Below, piece after piece: positions 17,701 through 33,734 of a stretch of 64,000 bases of DNA. The stretch spans positions 2,066,501 through 2,130,500 of the forward strand of contig OZ025273.1 of the NCBI GenBank assembly GCA_964019165.1, written 5' to 3'. A program made the position numbers and the translations under genes. Origin of the DNA: Mastigias papua (taxonomy: Eukaryota; Cnidaria; Scyphozoa; Rhizostomeae; Mastigiidae). Position 1 is the stretch's first letter. Each line of letters opens with the position of its first letter. The notes under the pieces were generated by a model that saw nothing but the letters and a program-made list of their open reading frames with translations, was not told where the DNA came from and did not search any database.

Positions 17701-18938
17701 GCATACTCTTAATATTGAAAACGTAAGAAAAAGGTATTTTCTTTCCGATACATTGACTTTGAAAGGAGTGCCATTTTGATACCACATGGTGTCCCGTTCT
17801 CATATCCCCTAACTTGGTAGTGCATAAGACTTCTCTTGAAGAGACCTGCCCGAGCAAGCATTTACAAGTCAGTTAGGAATTCGAAAACTCCTTACCGGAT
17901 CTTATAAAAGTAATCTCTCCTCAAAATGAGCGCATTTTCACTGTAACCGTTAATAGTGGGGTTGTCGAATGAATATCGCTCACATGAAAACCCTGCTCTG
18001 ACAATTCTAAGGAAGTTTGGCTGAGAAGAATATGACGAGCCATAGTAGAAGTGCAGTGGAATGCTCGTCTGCTGACCACAAGCAGCTGGTGGGGCAACAT
18101 TCTTGCATGGACTGGGTGAGCCTATTTCACGCTTCAGAAACTTGAAAACGATCTGAAAATACAAAAGAAACGTTACTTGTGTTGGGAAACAACTGGGATG
18201 TCAAAGTTAAGCATTTGCATTAGACTTCAAGTGACCAGCGCAAGACTTGTCCCCAGTGCCTCAGATATTGGAAAGACAATTTTTCTAGCAATGAATATGC
18301 ATCCAGAACAGAAATGGCAATGAGTAAAAGAATATTCATGATTCACAGCTCTGAGGTCTGAACGAGTAAGTTGGTAGGATCTGTATCCTCAAAGTAAAGA
18401 GGGTATTTTACAACATTGTTTGTTCATACCATACTTCATGGTGGAGTTCGCATCTTTACTTTAAGTAAGGGAGCACAATCCACCACGAGGTATTTTTGCT
18501 TATTAGTGCTAATACCTGTACTTCGAGTGAAGCCACCAAAACGTCTTTAACAACCATCTCATAAATTATTCAAACTTATAAATACCTGTTTTATTTGCGT
18601 ACATGTAAAACTAATTTTGAAGGGAGTGACACGGACGATGCAAAAGTATGTCCCTGGAAAGGTGTGTGCTGCAATCAACCGCACAATGGAGGACACTCCG
18701 GCAATTGCAATGGTTGACACAATATATTACAGCTGGAAATATCGACACGTCACTATCTAAATATAGATAAGCAAATTACCTTGACTTCGTTCGAAGTTTT
18801 GTTTACAGGAAAGTAGGACGGATCTGAGTTATTTACTTGCCAGGCAAGAAAGGATCCTTCCAAAGTTGGCACATCTGAAGAGCTTGCAGTGATGATCTTC
18901 AGTAGAAGGAGAGCAGCTGAAAGAAGTTTGGTAGCCAT
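2718..18938 (-). CDS. SCCW-D8C-ZP domain extracellular protein (uromodulin-like), nine exons
   Basis: Complete model, about 758 aa. Exons on the minus strand: 18938-18780, 18152-17896, 12105-11829, 11082-10941, 9550-9038, 7922-7572, 4989-4770, 3910-3621, 2785-2718. All have GT/AG borders and every junction keeps phase. Start ATG 18936-18938 (the next upstream in-frame codons lack an ATG) gives a signal peptide (MATKLLSAALLLLKIITA). Exons 2-4 encode a Cys-rich extracellular module with the SSCCW and YCRWA signatures, ending in VSLQFL. Exon 5 is a D8C domain (DAC...GWYRFAG...VCF...FYVYYL...C.ARYC). Exon 6 is ZP-N with its four cysteines (YC, GC, AC, TC). Exons 7-8 are ZP-C, with HCIVFLC and a furin-type RTTR site. 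Exon 9 gives a short hydrophobic C-terminus with no basic tail, like a GPI signal. ZP proteins polymerise into matrices; the natural role here is unknown. Large introns hold a LINE and MITEs. Confidence 0.85.
4627..4711. repeat. Short inverted repeat (hairpin)
   Basis: CCAATCATCATGC on the left is matched by GCATGATGATTGG about 60 bases later, in an intron of the ZP gene. It could be the ends of a tiny palindromic MITE; no protein or RNA function is supported. Confidence 0.5.
5130..5445. mobile_element. Probable MITE, weak terminal inverted repeats
   Basis: The segment starts near ATTACACGGCATAAC and ends near TTGCTACGTGCAAAAC. It is rich in TTGCAAC/GTTGCAA words in both orientations, a pattern typical of short non-autonomous DNA transposons. 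The terminal match is imperfect, so the boundaries are approximate. It lies in a ZP-gene intron. Confidence 0.35.
5970..6093. mobile_element. Short MITE, TACCGTATTTCTTCGATTATA ends
   Basis: 124-base palindromic element: the left end TACCGTATTTCTTCGATTAT is matched in inverse by ATAATCGAAGAAATATGGTA on the right. The inside repeats the gcggctta/ggtggcttataatcaagg motif. No coding capacity. Related 'gggggcttattcgagg' elements recur elsewhere in the window. Confidence 0.75.
6180..6861. mobile_element. MITE with about 40-bp inverted ends
   Basis: Left end CAATTATAACTCTGGGTATC... and right end ...GGTACCCAGAGTTATAAATG are inverted copies with a few mismatches, enclosing about 600 bases with no open reading frame. 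It fills an intron of the ZP gene. Confidence 0.65.
7169..7517 (+). mobile_element. MITE, TATAAGAAA family, copy 1
   Basis: About 350 bases bounded by inverted ends of the form TACAYGTTTTT-TATAAGAAA. Inside are repeated TTGAGCCT and ATTTTCTTAAGATT words. It is homologous over its full length, in opposite orientation, to 16938-17259. No coding capacity; non-autonomous DNA transposon in a ZP-gene intron. Confidence 0.8.
8030..9037. other. ZP-gene intron, nothing assigned
   Basis: Roughly 1 kb of intron between the D8C exon and the ZP-N exon. I find no convincing exon, transposon end or RNA gene here. Confidence 0.5.
9729..10011. mobile_element. MITE with about 39-bp inverted ends and TTA duplication
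   Basis: 283-base element with near-perfect inverted ends: GGGAGTGGTCATTATTTATG on the left and the inverse CATAAGTAATGACCGCTCCC on the right, the match continuing inward through GGGGTGGGGACTGAAGA. It is flanked by TTA at 9726-9728 and 10012-10014. No coding capacity. It lies in a ZP-gene intron. Confidence 0.85.
12480..12935. repeat. AT-rich degenerate short-period repeat
   Basis: About 450 bases composed almost entirely of ATAATATAAC/ATAACATAAT-type words with drifting 5-10 base periods, in the large third intron of the ZP gene. It behaves as an old microsatellite. Confidence 0.7.
13235..16100 (-). mobile_element. Decayed CR1/L2-like non-LTR retrotransposon (LINE)
   Basis: 5'-degraded LINE on the minus strand, in a ZP-gene intron. 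The endonuclease part (about 16050-15400) survives as fragments, for example LLEFVAVEI, YRPP and IGDTNCDL, with frame breaks. A linker region lies at 15386-14790. The reverse transcriptase (14715-13618) has LDLKKAFDTVDH, GIPQGSCLGPLLF and the catalytic YADD box. A C-terminal piece follows at 13578-13273 after a frame break. The 3' end is marked by a TAAA-rich tail at 13235-13265. Motif order and spacing fit the CR1/L2 group of the Jockey superfamily. At least three disruptions mean it cannot be autonomous. Confidence 0.85.
13618..14715 (-). pseudogene. LINE reverse transcriptase fragment
   Basis: 365-codon open segment of the LINE described above, holding the core reverse-transcriptase motifs: fingers (NYRPISVL), the first catalytic Asp in DLKKAFDTVDH, GIPQGSCLGPLLFILYIND, YADDT, and the thumb region starting at KYLGNNIDESLNW. 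The polymerase core looks intact, but upstream endonuclease and downstream C-terminal parts are in other frames. Confidence 0.85.
16938..17259 (-). mobile_element. MITE, TATAAGAAA family, copy 2
   Basis: Inverted relative to copy 1 (7169-7517). It shares the same interior, including the ATCGATAT and AAAGATCGAA segments and the TTGAGGCTC words, and ends in ATAAAAAAACCGTGTAT. It lies in the same intron as the LINE. Confidence 0.8.
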
Positions 18939-18952
18939 TAGTACTTCCAAGA

Positions 18953-21135
18953 AAAGTCAAATGCTGCCTCCAAACAGTCTTCTTCGCAGTTTTATGTACT
19001 TCATCAAGCAGCTTACATTTCTAGCATTCATTGTTCTATTCAAACTCATTCAGGTGAATCGTTTGGTAAAGAAAGTTGTTGATTGTTTACGGGACTCATG
19101 TGACTTCCGCATGGAAATGTCCTACATGCACACGTTAGTTTTTATAAGAAACTAGTTTTGGTAGGAAACCTAGTACTAGAAAACGAAAAGTATACAAAAG
19201 CCATCTGGGCACTAAGAAAGATAATATTTTTTACGTTTTACGTCTTGTTTTCGCTTTCACTACAATTTTAGTCAGTAAATCAAGAAATGTTTAAGAAACT
19301 TTTAGAACTAAAATGTGGCCAGGAATTAAGAAACTTTTGCCACTAGGCCTTGAGCCGCGTTTCCTATAAAACACCAGTACTGTAAAACACGTGTATATTG
19401 CTTCCTTGCTAACGAAGTGCACGAGAGAGAGTATTACTTCCAAGATACTTGAGGGAGGCACTAACATCTTCTCAAGCATTTGTTAAGCCTGAGAAGTTAT
19501 GCTACAGTTACATATCTTAAGAATACAGAATGGACTGGAAAAACATCTACACAAAAACACATACAAATATAGACTGAACTTTCAGTAAGATATTTTGTCA
19601 AGTCAAAGCAGTATACGCTCCTTCCTACTTCCAACTCATAGCGATATATCGCTTTGTTTACAAAGTAGATATGAAAAAACGTTTATTGATCAACTAACGG
19701 GGTAGGAAATCACCGATAAAGCTGTCAGTCAATGTAAAATCTACCACAAAATCAGATTTGACTAAACATTAGTACGTAATATTGCGTTACGAATTTATCA
19801 CTTACTAGCGATATTAATATAAAACTAAATATTTAGATGTATATAAAAAAAACTAAAACCTTTCTGCTCTTCTAGAATCAAAAAGTCTTGTTGCAGATGA
19901 AATTCAATAAATGTCGGTTACTCTCTAAACTCATTCCTTTAATGAAGCCTTAAACTTCTCCCACTCCAAGAGAAATTGTGGTATAATTTTGCATAATCGC
20001 GGACATACCAAACAGAATTGTGCGAAAAGATATAAAACCTGTAGAGAACAAGAGTAAATGAAGCGGAAAAATACTTGTCGTCTCTCAGAACACTGCCCAT
20101 AACAAAAGCCTCAAACTAGCAAAAGCTACCTTGTGACTGCAAATGACTTTCCGTAGTGAAATAAAAATTCATTTAACGACTTTATGTTCCAGCCAAAGCA
20201 TAGGATAAGCTCCCAAGTGGGACAGAGGAGGAACACATCGAAATTGTAACCACAGGGGAACAAACAGATATCGAAAGCCAAAGAGCAGTGCTCATTTGCG
20301 AAATTTGCAGATTTTAAAAAGCTATCAACTAAAATGTGAAAACAATTTTATTGGTAAAAATTTATAAAAATTACTAAAATATCCTACTTCTATACTCTTT
20401 TTACAAGAACAATTTTATAAGAACACGAGCTTCAAAACTGATATGAATTAAAAACGAATTACGATCAAGCAGGAGCTTAAGCACTGTCGTAAAATGTATT
20501 TTTGGAGAAACGATGTATACGCTTTCCAACAGCATATTGGAATGAAATGCCAGTTCTTGTTAGTTTGAGTAGAATTGACAGCTTTGTCACTTCTCCTCTT
20601 TGATTTTCGTGAATTAGTTGTCCTTGGTTAAACATTCAATGTTCTCTTGTATATCGTCTAATGTCTAAATTGCCTACACCCCAATAATTCAAGGACAAAT
20701 TCAGCCTCAAAATTTTGGAAAAATTAAGAACAGTTAGCCTGAACCTCAATTCTACTGGTTCTTATAAAAAGACAAGAGTGTAATAATACTCAAATAGCTT
20801 ATAACAGTTTTCTTCTCAGCAAAATTCTGCGGGTCAGGGACATACCCCAATCGTCTTACAATAGGGGTGTAGTACTGGAAAAATAAGACTAAAGTATATT
20901 GGAGCATAGAGAACTCTACCCTTCATGTTGTCTACAATCTTATATCTGTGCCTACACTCATTCTCTTGGCTTTGTCAGGAAAAGAGAGCGATCCTTCCGA
21001 AAAAGAAAGACAAATGATCAAACTAGCATAGTCTGGGAACCATGCTTCTTCCTAAAATAGGGGGTGAAGTGCCCTCCAGGCTACGTCCCTCTCGTTGTTA
21101 AACCACAGTTAAATGTATACAACAATTAGCGCCAT
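18953..21135. other. Intergenic region upstream of the ZP gene
   Basis: Between the ZP-gene start and caspase gene B. It contains two weak TATAAGAAA-type fragments (about 19137-19395 and 20690-20780) but no open frame or RNA gene I can support. The ZP-gene promoter must lie at its left edge; no TATA box could be assigned with confidence. Confidence 0.4.
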
Positions 21136-21311
21136 CCCTATGGGGGGGGGGGGGAGTGTGGCCACTCTGATTTGCCGGCTGGCGTCAATATTGCAAATAC
21201 ACGAATGAATCACGAAAAGATTTTGCCGACTGACGTAAAGTATAGTATCGATTTGTCGCCTGAGCTTTTTCCAGGTGAGGTTTCACACTAACCCCCCCCC
21301 CATATAGGGAA
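21136..21311. mobile_element. Short palindromic MITE with poly-G/poly-C arms
   Basis: CCCTATGGGGGGGGG... at the left is mirrored by ...CCCCCCCCATATAGGG at the right, with gtgtgg/acact steps inside both arms. About 175 bases, no coding capacity. Confidence 0.55.
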
Positions 21312-21351
21312 AGTCCTGACAATAATACAATAATTTGTGTATTGAAATATT

Positions 21352-26209
<4,858 letters not shown>

Positions 26210-26329
26210 GGCCTCGGATTCAATCTAGGACTCTGCTAGGGGAGGCTGGTAAACTAAACGGAAGGAATCTTTTATACGTACGAAACCTACCTACCCTAAA
26301 TTCTAAACCTGCATACTGTAAATTCTCTA

Positions 26330-26400
26330 TTAAGCCCACCGGGGGCTTATTGCTTTCAAGCACTTTAGAGGGGCTCATAATTGAGAGGGGGGCTTATTAA
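26330..26400. repeat. Fragment of the GGGGCTTATT repeat family
   Basis: CACCGGGGGCTTATTGC and GAGAGGGGGGCTTATTAAA are the same words that build the complete MITE at 33274-33734. A further fragment is at about 27085-27160, suggesting one element interrupted by the MITE at 26438-26896. Confidence 0.5.
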
Positions 26401-26437
26401 ATTTTTGAAATAAGAACAGCTTTCTATGGTAATAATA

Positions 26438-26896
26438 TACACGCTTTTTTATAAGGAACCTAGCTAAAGGCCTAGTTCTAAAAGTTCCTTATTTTCGGAC
26501 CTCCTTTAATCACATTCTAGCACTAAAAGTTCCTTAATAGTTCCTTAATTTTAACTGCACATAGAGTGCCACAAAATGGCACAGACACTAAAACAGCATT
26601 GAAATTCTGAATTTTACCTTTAGTTATGGCTAGGACTCAACCTCAAAAGCACAAATGCGGCAGGAAATAAGTTCTAGATATGCAAAAGCATAATTTCAAT
26701 CAAGAAGTATCATGTCTAGTCCATTGATATCATCCAATGTAATGTAATCTTCACTTGCATCTGAGTACAGCATTCAGAATTTGAAAATGAAAAGTTCCTT
26801 AGGGATGTTTCCTTTAGTGGTATAAGTTCTTTAAATATTTCGGCCTTCTACATGTAGGTTCCTTACAAAGTGCTTCCTTAGAAAAAAAAGCGTGTA
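26438..26896. mobile_element. MITE with TACACGC...GCGTGTA ends
   Basis: The left end TACACGCTTTTTTATAAGG and the inverse right end CCTTAGAAAAAAAAGCGTGTA enclose about 420 bases containing repeated AAAGTTCCTTA words. Related to the TATAAGAAA family by its ends. It lies just upstream of gene B and may contribute to its promoter region. Confidence 0.65.
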
Positions 26897-27159
26897 ATAT
26901 ATATATTTCAGAATTCTTCATCAATAACATTGTCATCTTCATCAGTTATTATAATTTCTGTTTGCAGCATATAGTCATCTGAGCCTGAATTCGATTTGAT
27001 ATGTTGCCGTACTAATGAATATCATCAATACCACAAAGCTTACGCTCGTTACGACCATAACCTACGTTTGACATAACTCACATTTCTAAGAGGGGAGCTT
27101 TAACAAATTTTTCCTTCTGCAAAGGGGGCTTAATGGAGAGGGGCCTTTAAAGAGAAATT

Positions 27160-27910
27160 AAGATACAGAATTCCAAAAAATCTAAGGGAAGGTTACTACT
27201 AATGACAAAAACCCTAATTAACTTTTTTAATTTTAACTATTCTTATTATTGCAAATAATCCAGAATAAAAAGCTAAATTCGGATAAAATGTGCGTAACTC
27301 TTTTAGCCACTGGTTCCTATGTGAGTAACTTCCGTTATCCTGATCTATACTGCCCGCTCTTCACAAGTGTCACTTACAATGTCTATAGCACTAAATGAGC
27401 AGTTAAAATTATGGAATTATCAAGGAACGTTTGTTACTAAAATGTGGTCCAAAGAGGTCCAAAAATAAATAAATTTTAGACCTAGGCATAATGATAGGTT
27501 CCCAATAAAAAAGCCGGTACTCCATTATAGCTGCTATACTTGGACATGTAGCTGCTCTCTTCGCCATTTTTGCTAATATTTCACGGAAAGCATTTGATAT
27601 TATCAATGAGACCACCAGGGATGAGAGATTCCATGGTCATGTTATTATTCTTATTATTTTATTGAAAATTTCCTTACAGCTGGTTTTATACATACATAGT
27701 TGAAAATTTGATCAGCAATAGCAACTAATTGAAAACAATTGCAACAAAGATACTAAAGCAAAATAAACAAACATGGTAACTACATAACTTGCAGCTACAG
27801 TTTTCCCCTTTCCAAGCTATTATTTTCTCTACGAATGCTGTCACATTGTCACAATTTTTTATATCATTAGTAAGAGCATTCCAAGGATGCTACCTCTGAA
27901 GGTATCTGAG
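27160..27910. other. Intergenic sequence, nothing assigned
   Basis: Between gene B and the MITE/LINE cluster. AT-rich, with no open frame, transposon end or RNA gene that I can support. Confidence 0.4.
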
Positions 27911-27912
27911 AA

Positions 27913-28280
27913 TACAGTAGAAGCCCGCATAAAAGAACCTAGGTTTTTTCTGGGCAGCCTCGATAGTTTTTATCTTATTGGGCTGGTATTCTTAATTCCA
28001 GCCTGTTAAGTTCTTAATAAAGTTCTTATATAGAACTGTTGTCAATTATAGAATTCTTCACAATTGTTGAAAGCATCTATAAGTCAGCATCCTAGTTTAA
28101 TATGATAAGCTATGAAGGGTTCTACCCTTGAATTATTATTTCAGATAACATGAAACCTATTATATAAGAACCATTCCCACTTTCAGGCTCCTTGATGTTA
28201 TTATTTAGGGGCTCAACAGATGGAATTTCAGCCTCAAGATTCTTATAAAAAAAGGTTCTTTCATGTGGATTTCTACTGTA
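27913..28280. mobile_element. MITE with TACAGTAGAAGCCCGCA ends
   Basis: Left end TACAGTAGAAGCCCGCATAA and right end GGTTCTTTCATGTGGATTTC followed by TACTGTA are inverted copies with few mismatches. It is 368 bases long with no coding capacity, and abuts the LINE fragment to its right. Confidence 0.75.
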
Positions 28281-28850
28281 CTCCATATGTTTGCGTCCTT
28301 ATTTGAGATAATACTACTATACTTTTGGTTCTGAATTTGTATTCAACTTGCTCTGCGTTAAAAAGGTCCCAAAGGTATGGGGAGTGTAAAAAGTTCATAC
28401 TTTTGAATACCGCCAGCATTAGCTTTTGAAGATTCTTAAAATTGATTGTTTTACATGCATCCTTCATTAGGCGTGTATCAAATGATAAGTTATTGTCCTT
28501 ATACAGCACCCAAAACGGTCGTTTATATTTTTCTACTCATCTCGTTATTGGCAGCTTTGGGAGAAAAACATCCAAATTAATGGACAATAGTTTAAATGTG
28601 CCAACACTGTTGTTTTGTATAATATATTAGCTTGTCTATTAACAAGATAGTTCCTAAGTCCAGGAAATCCACTCACTTTTTTGCTAACCTTGCGGTAAAG
28701 CTCCAGGATGTGCTTGTCAAAGTTCAGTTTGGAATCTAATGTTATTCCTAAGAGTTTAACTTTATGACATTGACTGATAATCTCATCATCAATTTCTAAG
28801 TATAGTTTCTGGTCATTGTTTGTAACTAGGAACATAGCCTGGAACCTTTC
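28281..28850 (-). mobile_element. LINE fragment: 3' part of reverse transcriptase
   Basis: Two pieces in different frames. 28835-28545 reads VKLLGITLDSKLNFDKHI and YLVNRQANILYKTTVLAHLN, the thumb region after the polymerase motif. 28509-28281 reads NLQKLMLAVFKSMN and PYLWDLFNAEQVEYKFR, the conserved C-terminal tail of these elements. A frame break at about 28540 and the missing polymerase core make it a dead fragment. Confidence 0.75.
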
Positions 28851-29013
28851 AGAAGTTTGCTACCATCCCATTTTCAGAGGAAACATTTAACTTCATCCTT
28901 CCTTGGGCTCTGCTGCTGTCTTGGTCCCCTACTGTTGTTGATCTACAGTCAATGAAAACCTTAATAGAGACTTGAACCATCTGAATCAATAGCTTCAAGT
29001 AAACAAGCTGTGT

Positions 29014-29730
29014 TTGAATGTGACTACAACTCAAACAATGGTGGAAGGACCTCGGCCAAACCCTAAGAAGATCTCCTTCAAAAGAAGTACAGCCCCATCT
29101 TTTGCTACTAATGACTCACAAATTGATATTGTCGAGAAGGCTAAATATTTGGGAGTCCAACTTGATCAACATCTTGTATGGGATGAACACATTCGATTAG
29201 TGCGTCCTATAGTTTTTCGTGCTTTACGGTTCCTAAAGTATGCTAAGAAACGGCTACCCCAGCAAACTTTTAGCCATATCTATAGAAGTATCGTTGAACC
29301 ACATTTCCGCTACTGTTGCTCTGGGTGGGGGAGCTGTGGGAAACCAGGCGGCTTATAGTGCAAAAGTTACAAAATCGAGCTGCTAGAATCGTGAAAAACA
29401 GCACCTATGATGCACTTACTGATGCCTTGATTTACAAGCTCAAGTGGCCAACTACCGCGGAAATCATTAGATGAGAGACAGCGATCATGGTTTACAAATC
29501 CTTAAATGGTCTCGCACCTACGTATCCCTCAAATAATTTTTCAAGGGACCCTTCACGTAACAATGTCAAGTTAAGAAACTCTACAACTGACTTATGCGCA
29601 CCTCTATTCAAAATGGTTAATGGGTAGAAATTATTTTCATATTGTGGTGCGCATCTATGGAACAGCTTTGAATCCGAAGTTAGCCAATCACTCTCTTTAT
29701 ATGCTTTTAAACATCGATTTTGATGTATTT
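29014..29730 (+). mobile_element. LINE fragment, opposite orientation
   Basis: 29014-29358 encodes EKAKYLGVQLDQHLVWDEHI and HIYRSIVEPHFRYCC. After a frame break the similarity continues to about 29730 (LQNRAARIVKNSTYDA, AIMVYKSLNGLAP, GAHLWNS), with an in-frame stop near 29473 and another near 29625. It is the C-terminal third of a CR1/L2-like reverse transcriptase ORF, inserted tail-to-tail with the fragment at 28281-28850. Confidence 0.8.
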
Positions 29731-31025
29731 ATTTCCAAGTCGATTTTGATGTATTTATTTCTGCTTTATTCTACAATCCTCGCCAAAATTAGTTGGAACA
29801 CCAACGGTTTAGCCATCCAGGAGAACAACGTTATTCCTGTTTTACTGCCAGTGGATAACTCTCCTCTTCCTATTTCCCTTCCCCCCTCCCCCCATGAACA
29901 ATGTTGACTTTTACGTAGGAAGTGACCATCTACCAGTCATTAGCGAAAATAACTGTCAAAGCGGAACAATCTCGTCATACTTCAACATTGTATCAGGGGG
30001 AGGGATGGAGAAGGAGCAAAATTCTGTTACAATGCAGTAGGTGTTCCAACAATTTTGGCGAGGATTGTAGCTTTGCAATTAGGTGGCTTGATTTCATTGT
30101 AATTAGGTGTTTATTCTAAATTGTAAGATCAGAAATGAAAATGACTGACTCTTCAAGTAAACAATGGTTAGTATGGGCCACAAACAATAAAATTGCTTGA
30201 TAGAGGCTAGAAAAATCACAGGCTGGCAAAAATGTGGGGTGCTCCCCCAGCCCACCCCTGTGATGCTTTTCCTTCAATAGACTATTCTCCTAAATAGATC
30301 ACTGTAAATTTAACCTGCAATCCCAAGTTATAAGGGACCAAATACAAAAGTTGGTCATTTAGCAGAATTTTTAGCATAAAGGGAGCTTCATGAAATTTGA
30401 ACATTCAATTCATTTATTCTGTTGGTCATGTTAGCAACTATTACCATTGTTCCCTAATGTTCTGTAAAGCAAAGTTCATCAACAATAAAATAGTTGGTCA
30501 CTTAATGGAAGCTACCACTTAAATATCCATCCTGTGCAAAACCTATCATAAAGATAAAAACGTAGTAGACAAGGTTTGTTTTTGTCACTCTCCTCAAGCA
30601 GTGGATTAAAATGTAAAAACAGTATAATCATACTTTGAGTTGTCATCCACTGATAACTGCACAAGAATTATCTTCAACCTGATGGCTGTCTGACTTTCCT
30701 GCTTCTTAGCTATACAGTTTAATCAAGAAACCAGTGCCATGCACAAATTACTCCTCTCCATTTCCATCAGTACTTGATACCTCTAGATTCCAATGTCTTG
30801 TGCCCCATTCCTTCAGCCATCTCTGCTATTTTCAATCAATCTACCTTCTTGTCATCAGCAGAATCAGATATCATATTTCCAGAAGATTCTGGAATAGGCA
30901 ACTCTTCTATGTTGCCTGAAGGTTTATGATCCAAGTCAACTTCAGTATCTTCCTTGCCAGTCTCTTGTACAGCTGTAAAATAAGAAAACTTCCTTTACAC
31001 AAAAACTAACCATGAATTGGTTAAA

Positions 31026-31027
<2 letters not shown>

Positions 31028-31083
<56 letters not shown>
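31028..31083. repeat. (ATT)n microsatellite
   Basis: About 18 copies of ATT, in intron 2 of gene C just upstream of the acceptor of its third exon. Confidence 0.95.
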
Positions 31084-32059
31084 AATTTGTTAAAGTGTCT
31101 ATGTATTAAGCATACTTTGCTAATTGGGGACACTATTTACTGCTACAACTAAAATAAAATTACTAAAAGTGAGTTTATTTACAAAGTAAAGCTTTTAAAA
31201 AAAATAGTATATAGGATACTGCTTCAGCAGAATAACAACTGAAGAGACCTGACAACCAATGCAGCTATCCCCAACAATTGTACCCCCAATCTACCCCAAG
31301 AAACCCATCCAAGTAAGCACTCCACTTCATCAACAAAACAGTAAGTCATCCAATCAAAATAGAACATAAATATCCAACTCTCTGCCTACCTTCTTTATAT
31401 TGCTCCATGATTGGTAACAATTCCTTCAAACCATACTTACTGAGCTTGATTTCAATATAGTCAAATAGATTTTTCTTATTTTTTGAAAAATATTCGATAA
31501 AGTGCATTAAGGTAGCTTTTCCATTTGGTAGCAAACTATTAATCATTTGTGATATAGCTCTATTTTTTCCATGTTCCTTCAAAACACATTTGATCTTCTG
31601 GGTATCTGGATCAGACAAATATCTTTGAAAGTGCCGTAGCATATCCCCACACTCTCCTTCTGATAAACCATTCACTATATCTGGAATACTGTCTGCTATT
31701 AATGCTTTTGCTGCTTCATCTGAGTTTCTATCTGTAAAAGAAATGAAAAAATTGCCTCCATTTGATTAACTGTGCAAGAAGCATGAAAATAAAATTTGAA
31801 TAATTATTTCTTGCAACCTTCCAATCTATCCATCCAAAGATGCAAGGTACATAATCATATGAAAATAGTTCACCATTGCAAAAAGTTCCTTCTCCATATC
31901 TAACAATACAATTGAGAGAAGCTGATTTTTAAAGCAAGCTGGCAAGTGTGGTGCTAGTATAAAGTGTACCTCTCCTGGAAATAGAGCCCCTACCCAAATT
32001 AGACTATATACCAATTGATGACTCTTGATGGGCAGATTAAGATGGTACACTCAATTACA

Positions 32060-33270
32060 CTATAGCTCAAAGTTTCAGGAAGCAAGCATGGGTTAGGGGT
32101 CAGGGGCTAAGGATAGCATAGATTTTTCATATTTTAAACCTTTGTTGCAACAACATTAATAATTGGTATGTATCGAGCAACTATATATTATACCAACTGC
32201 AAATAACTTTATAAAAATAAGCATATCAATAACTAATAAAACTGGGGGTCCAGACCCCTGCCCTTTTCTTCCAAAGGCATAAAAGTGCCCTTTTTCTCGA
32301 ATAGTTTGGAACTATTTATTACACTTTGCTGAATAGATCCAATTATAATCACCCTTAGACTTGAAAGTAGTGAATGCTTGAAAATTCTTCTGTTCCTAAG
32401 TCAGAACCACAGTCAAAGAGGACCAGTGAGATCACCCTTCTAAAGTTTTTAACTTTGACTCAGTGCCCATACAAAAACAATGCATGCAAACATTTTTTGC
32501 ATTATCTTTGCATTTGTCAGATTAGGCTCACTTGTAAGCAAATAAGAACTTTTCATCACAGCAAGTAGACAGCAGTCACACCATAGTATCATTTAATCTC
32601 AATTGTTCATAACTCCTCCTTGCCCACAATCACTTACTTAAATTCATGATATCTGTGCTTTGGAAAGAGTTGATTTTCCCCAATGAAGATTCTAATGGAT
32701 GAAGTAAATTCTAGCATTGTGGTTTACATCATGCAAGTCTCAGTGGCAAGAGCTTGGAACTTAATTTCTTTGTCTATTATGTTGAATTTTTCCTTGTGGA
32801 GAAGTCATTGATGTTTACTGTAAGCAGCTGATTCAGATTGGGAAGGGGGGCATCGTATCACATTATGAGATAAAACAGCTATTAAATTATTTGAGGTCTT
32901 CTATGCCCACCTTGCTCTGCCACTGCCTACAGGAATGGTATTTAGCTAAAGTTGCTTTGTTTTTCATATATCAGGCATGGTTCCAATCAAGGATAGAAAC
33001 TTTAACCAGAACACCTTTCAAGTAACTTTTTAATCTCTACTTTCCTTTTCATTATAAAACTTTTCGTGGAACCGTGATAAAGCACTACACTAATCAGACA
33101 AGTTTTGGTTTGACAGATGCCTTTTGGGCCAGTCGGAAGGAGTGACAGTTGAAACATTTTCTGCTTTGTTGGACCCCACCATTGTGGGCCATATGTGTCA
33201 CAAAGGAAGTATCCAGCTTTCCCACAATCCACCCCTAGGTCACTTAGCAGAATGGTGACCACCTCGAATA
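32060..33270. other. Intron of gene C, nothing assigned
   Basis: Left of the MITE at 33274, between the CARD2 and CARD1 exons. No exon, RNA or transposon boundary is evident. Confidence 0.4.
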
Positions 33271-33273
33271 GAG

Positions 33274-33734
33274 TACCATAAATCCTCGAATAAGCCCCCA
33301 GGGGCTTATTTGCAAAACTGAATTTTTGGGTGGGGGCTTATTCAAGGGGGGCTTATTTCAAAGTCTGGCATTTTCCTGAAAGGCTGACATAAAAAACGAC
33401 AATTTTCTCAATCAACTAAATTTTGAGCTTCTAATTACAGAAGCTGATATTGTCAAAAGAGTTACAAAGTGTTGTGTGAAGATTTAACAAACATTATAAT
33501 GCTTCTATTATCACGAAAGTAGCGCTTCTCTTAGCTTTTTTGCCTCCATTCAAAGGAAGTAATACTGTACAGCTATTGTCCTGTGAAGGCTTCTTGGAAT
33601 ATGATATTATTCTAAAACTATGCTTCCCTAAAATAAGTCCCCATGGGGGCTTATCTGAGGGGGGCTTATTTGCAAGAATAATTTTTTAGGTGGGGGATTA
33701 TTCGAGGGGGGGGCTTATTCGAGGATTTACGGTA
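33274..33734. mobile_element. MITE of the GGGGCTTATTCGAGG family (complete copy)
   Basis: 461 bases. The left end TACCATAAATCCTCGAATAA and the right end TTATTCGAGGATTTACGGTA are near-perfect inverses. Subterminal GGGGGCTTATT words occur in both arms. It lies in intron 1 of gene C. Partial relatives occur at about 26330, 27090, 48845 and 56815. Confidence 0.85.
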
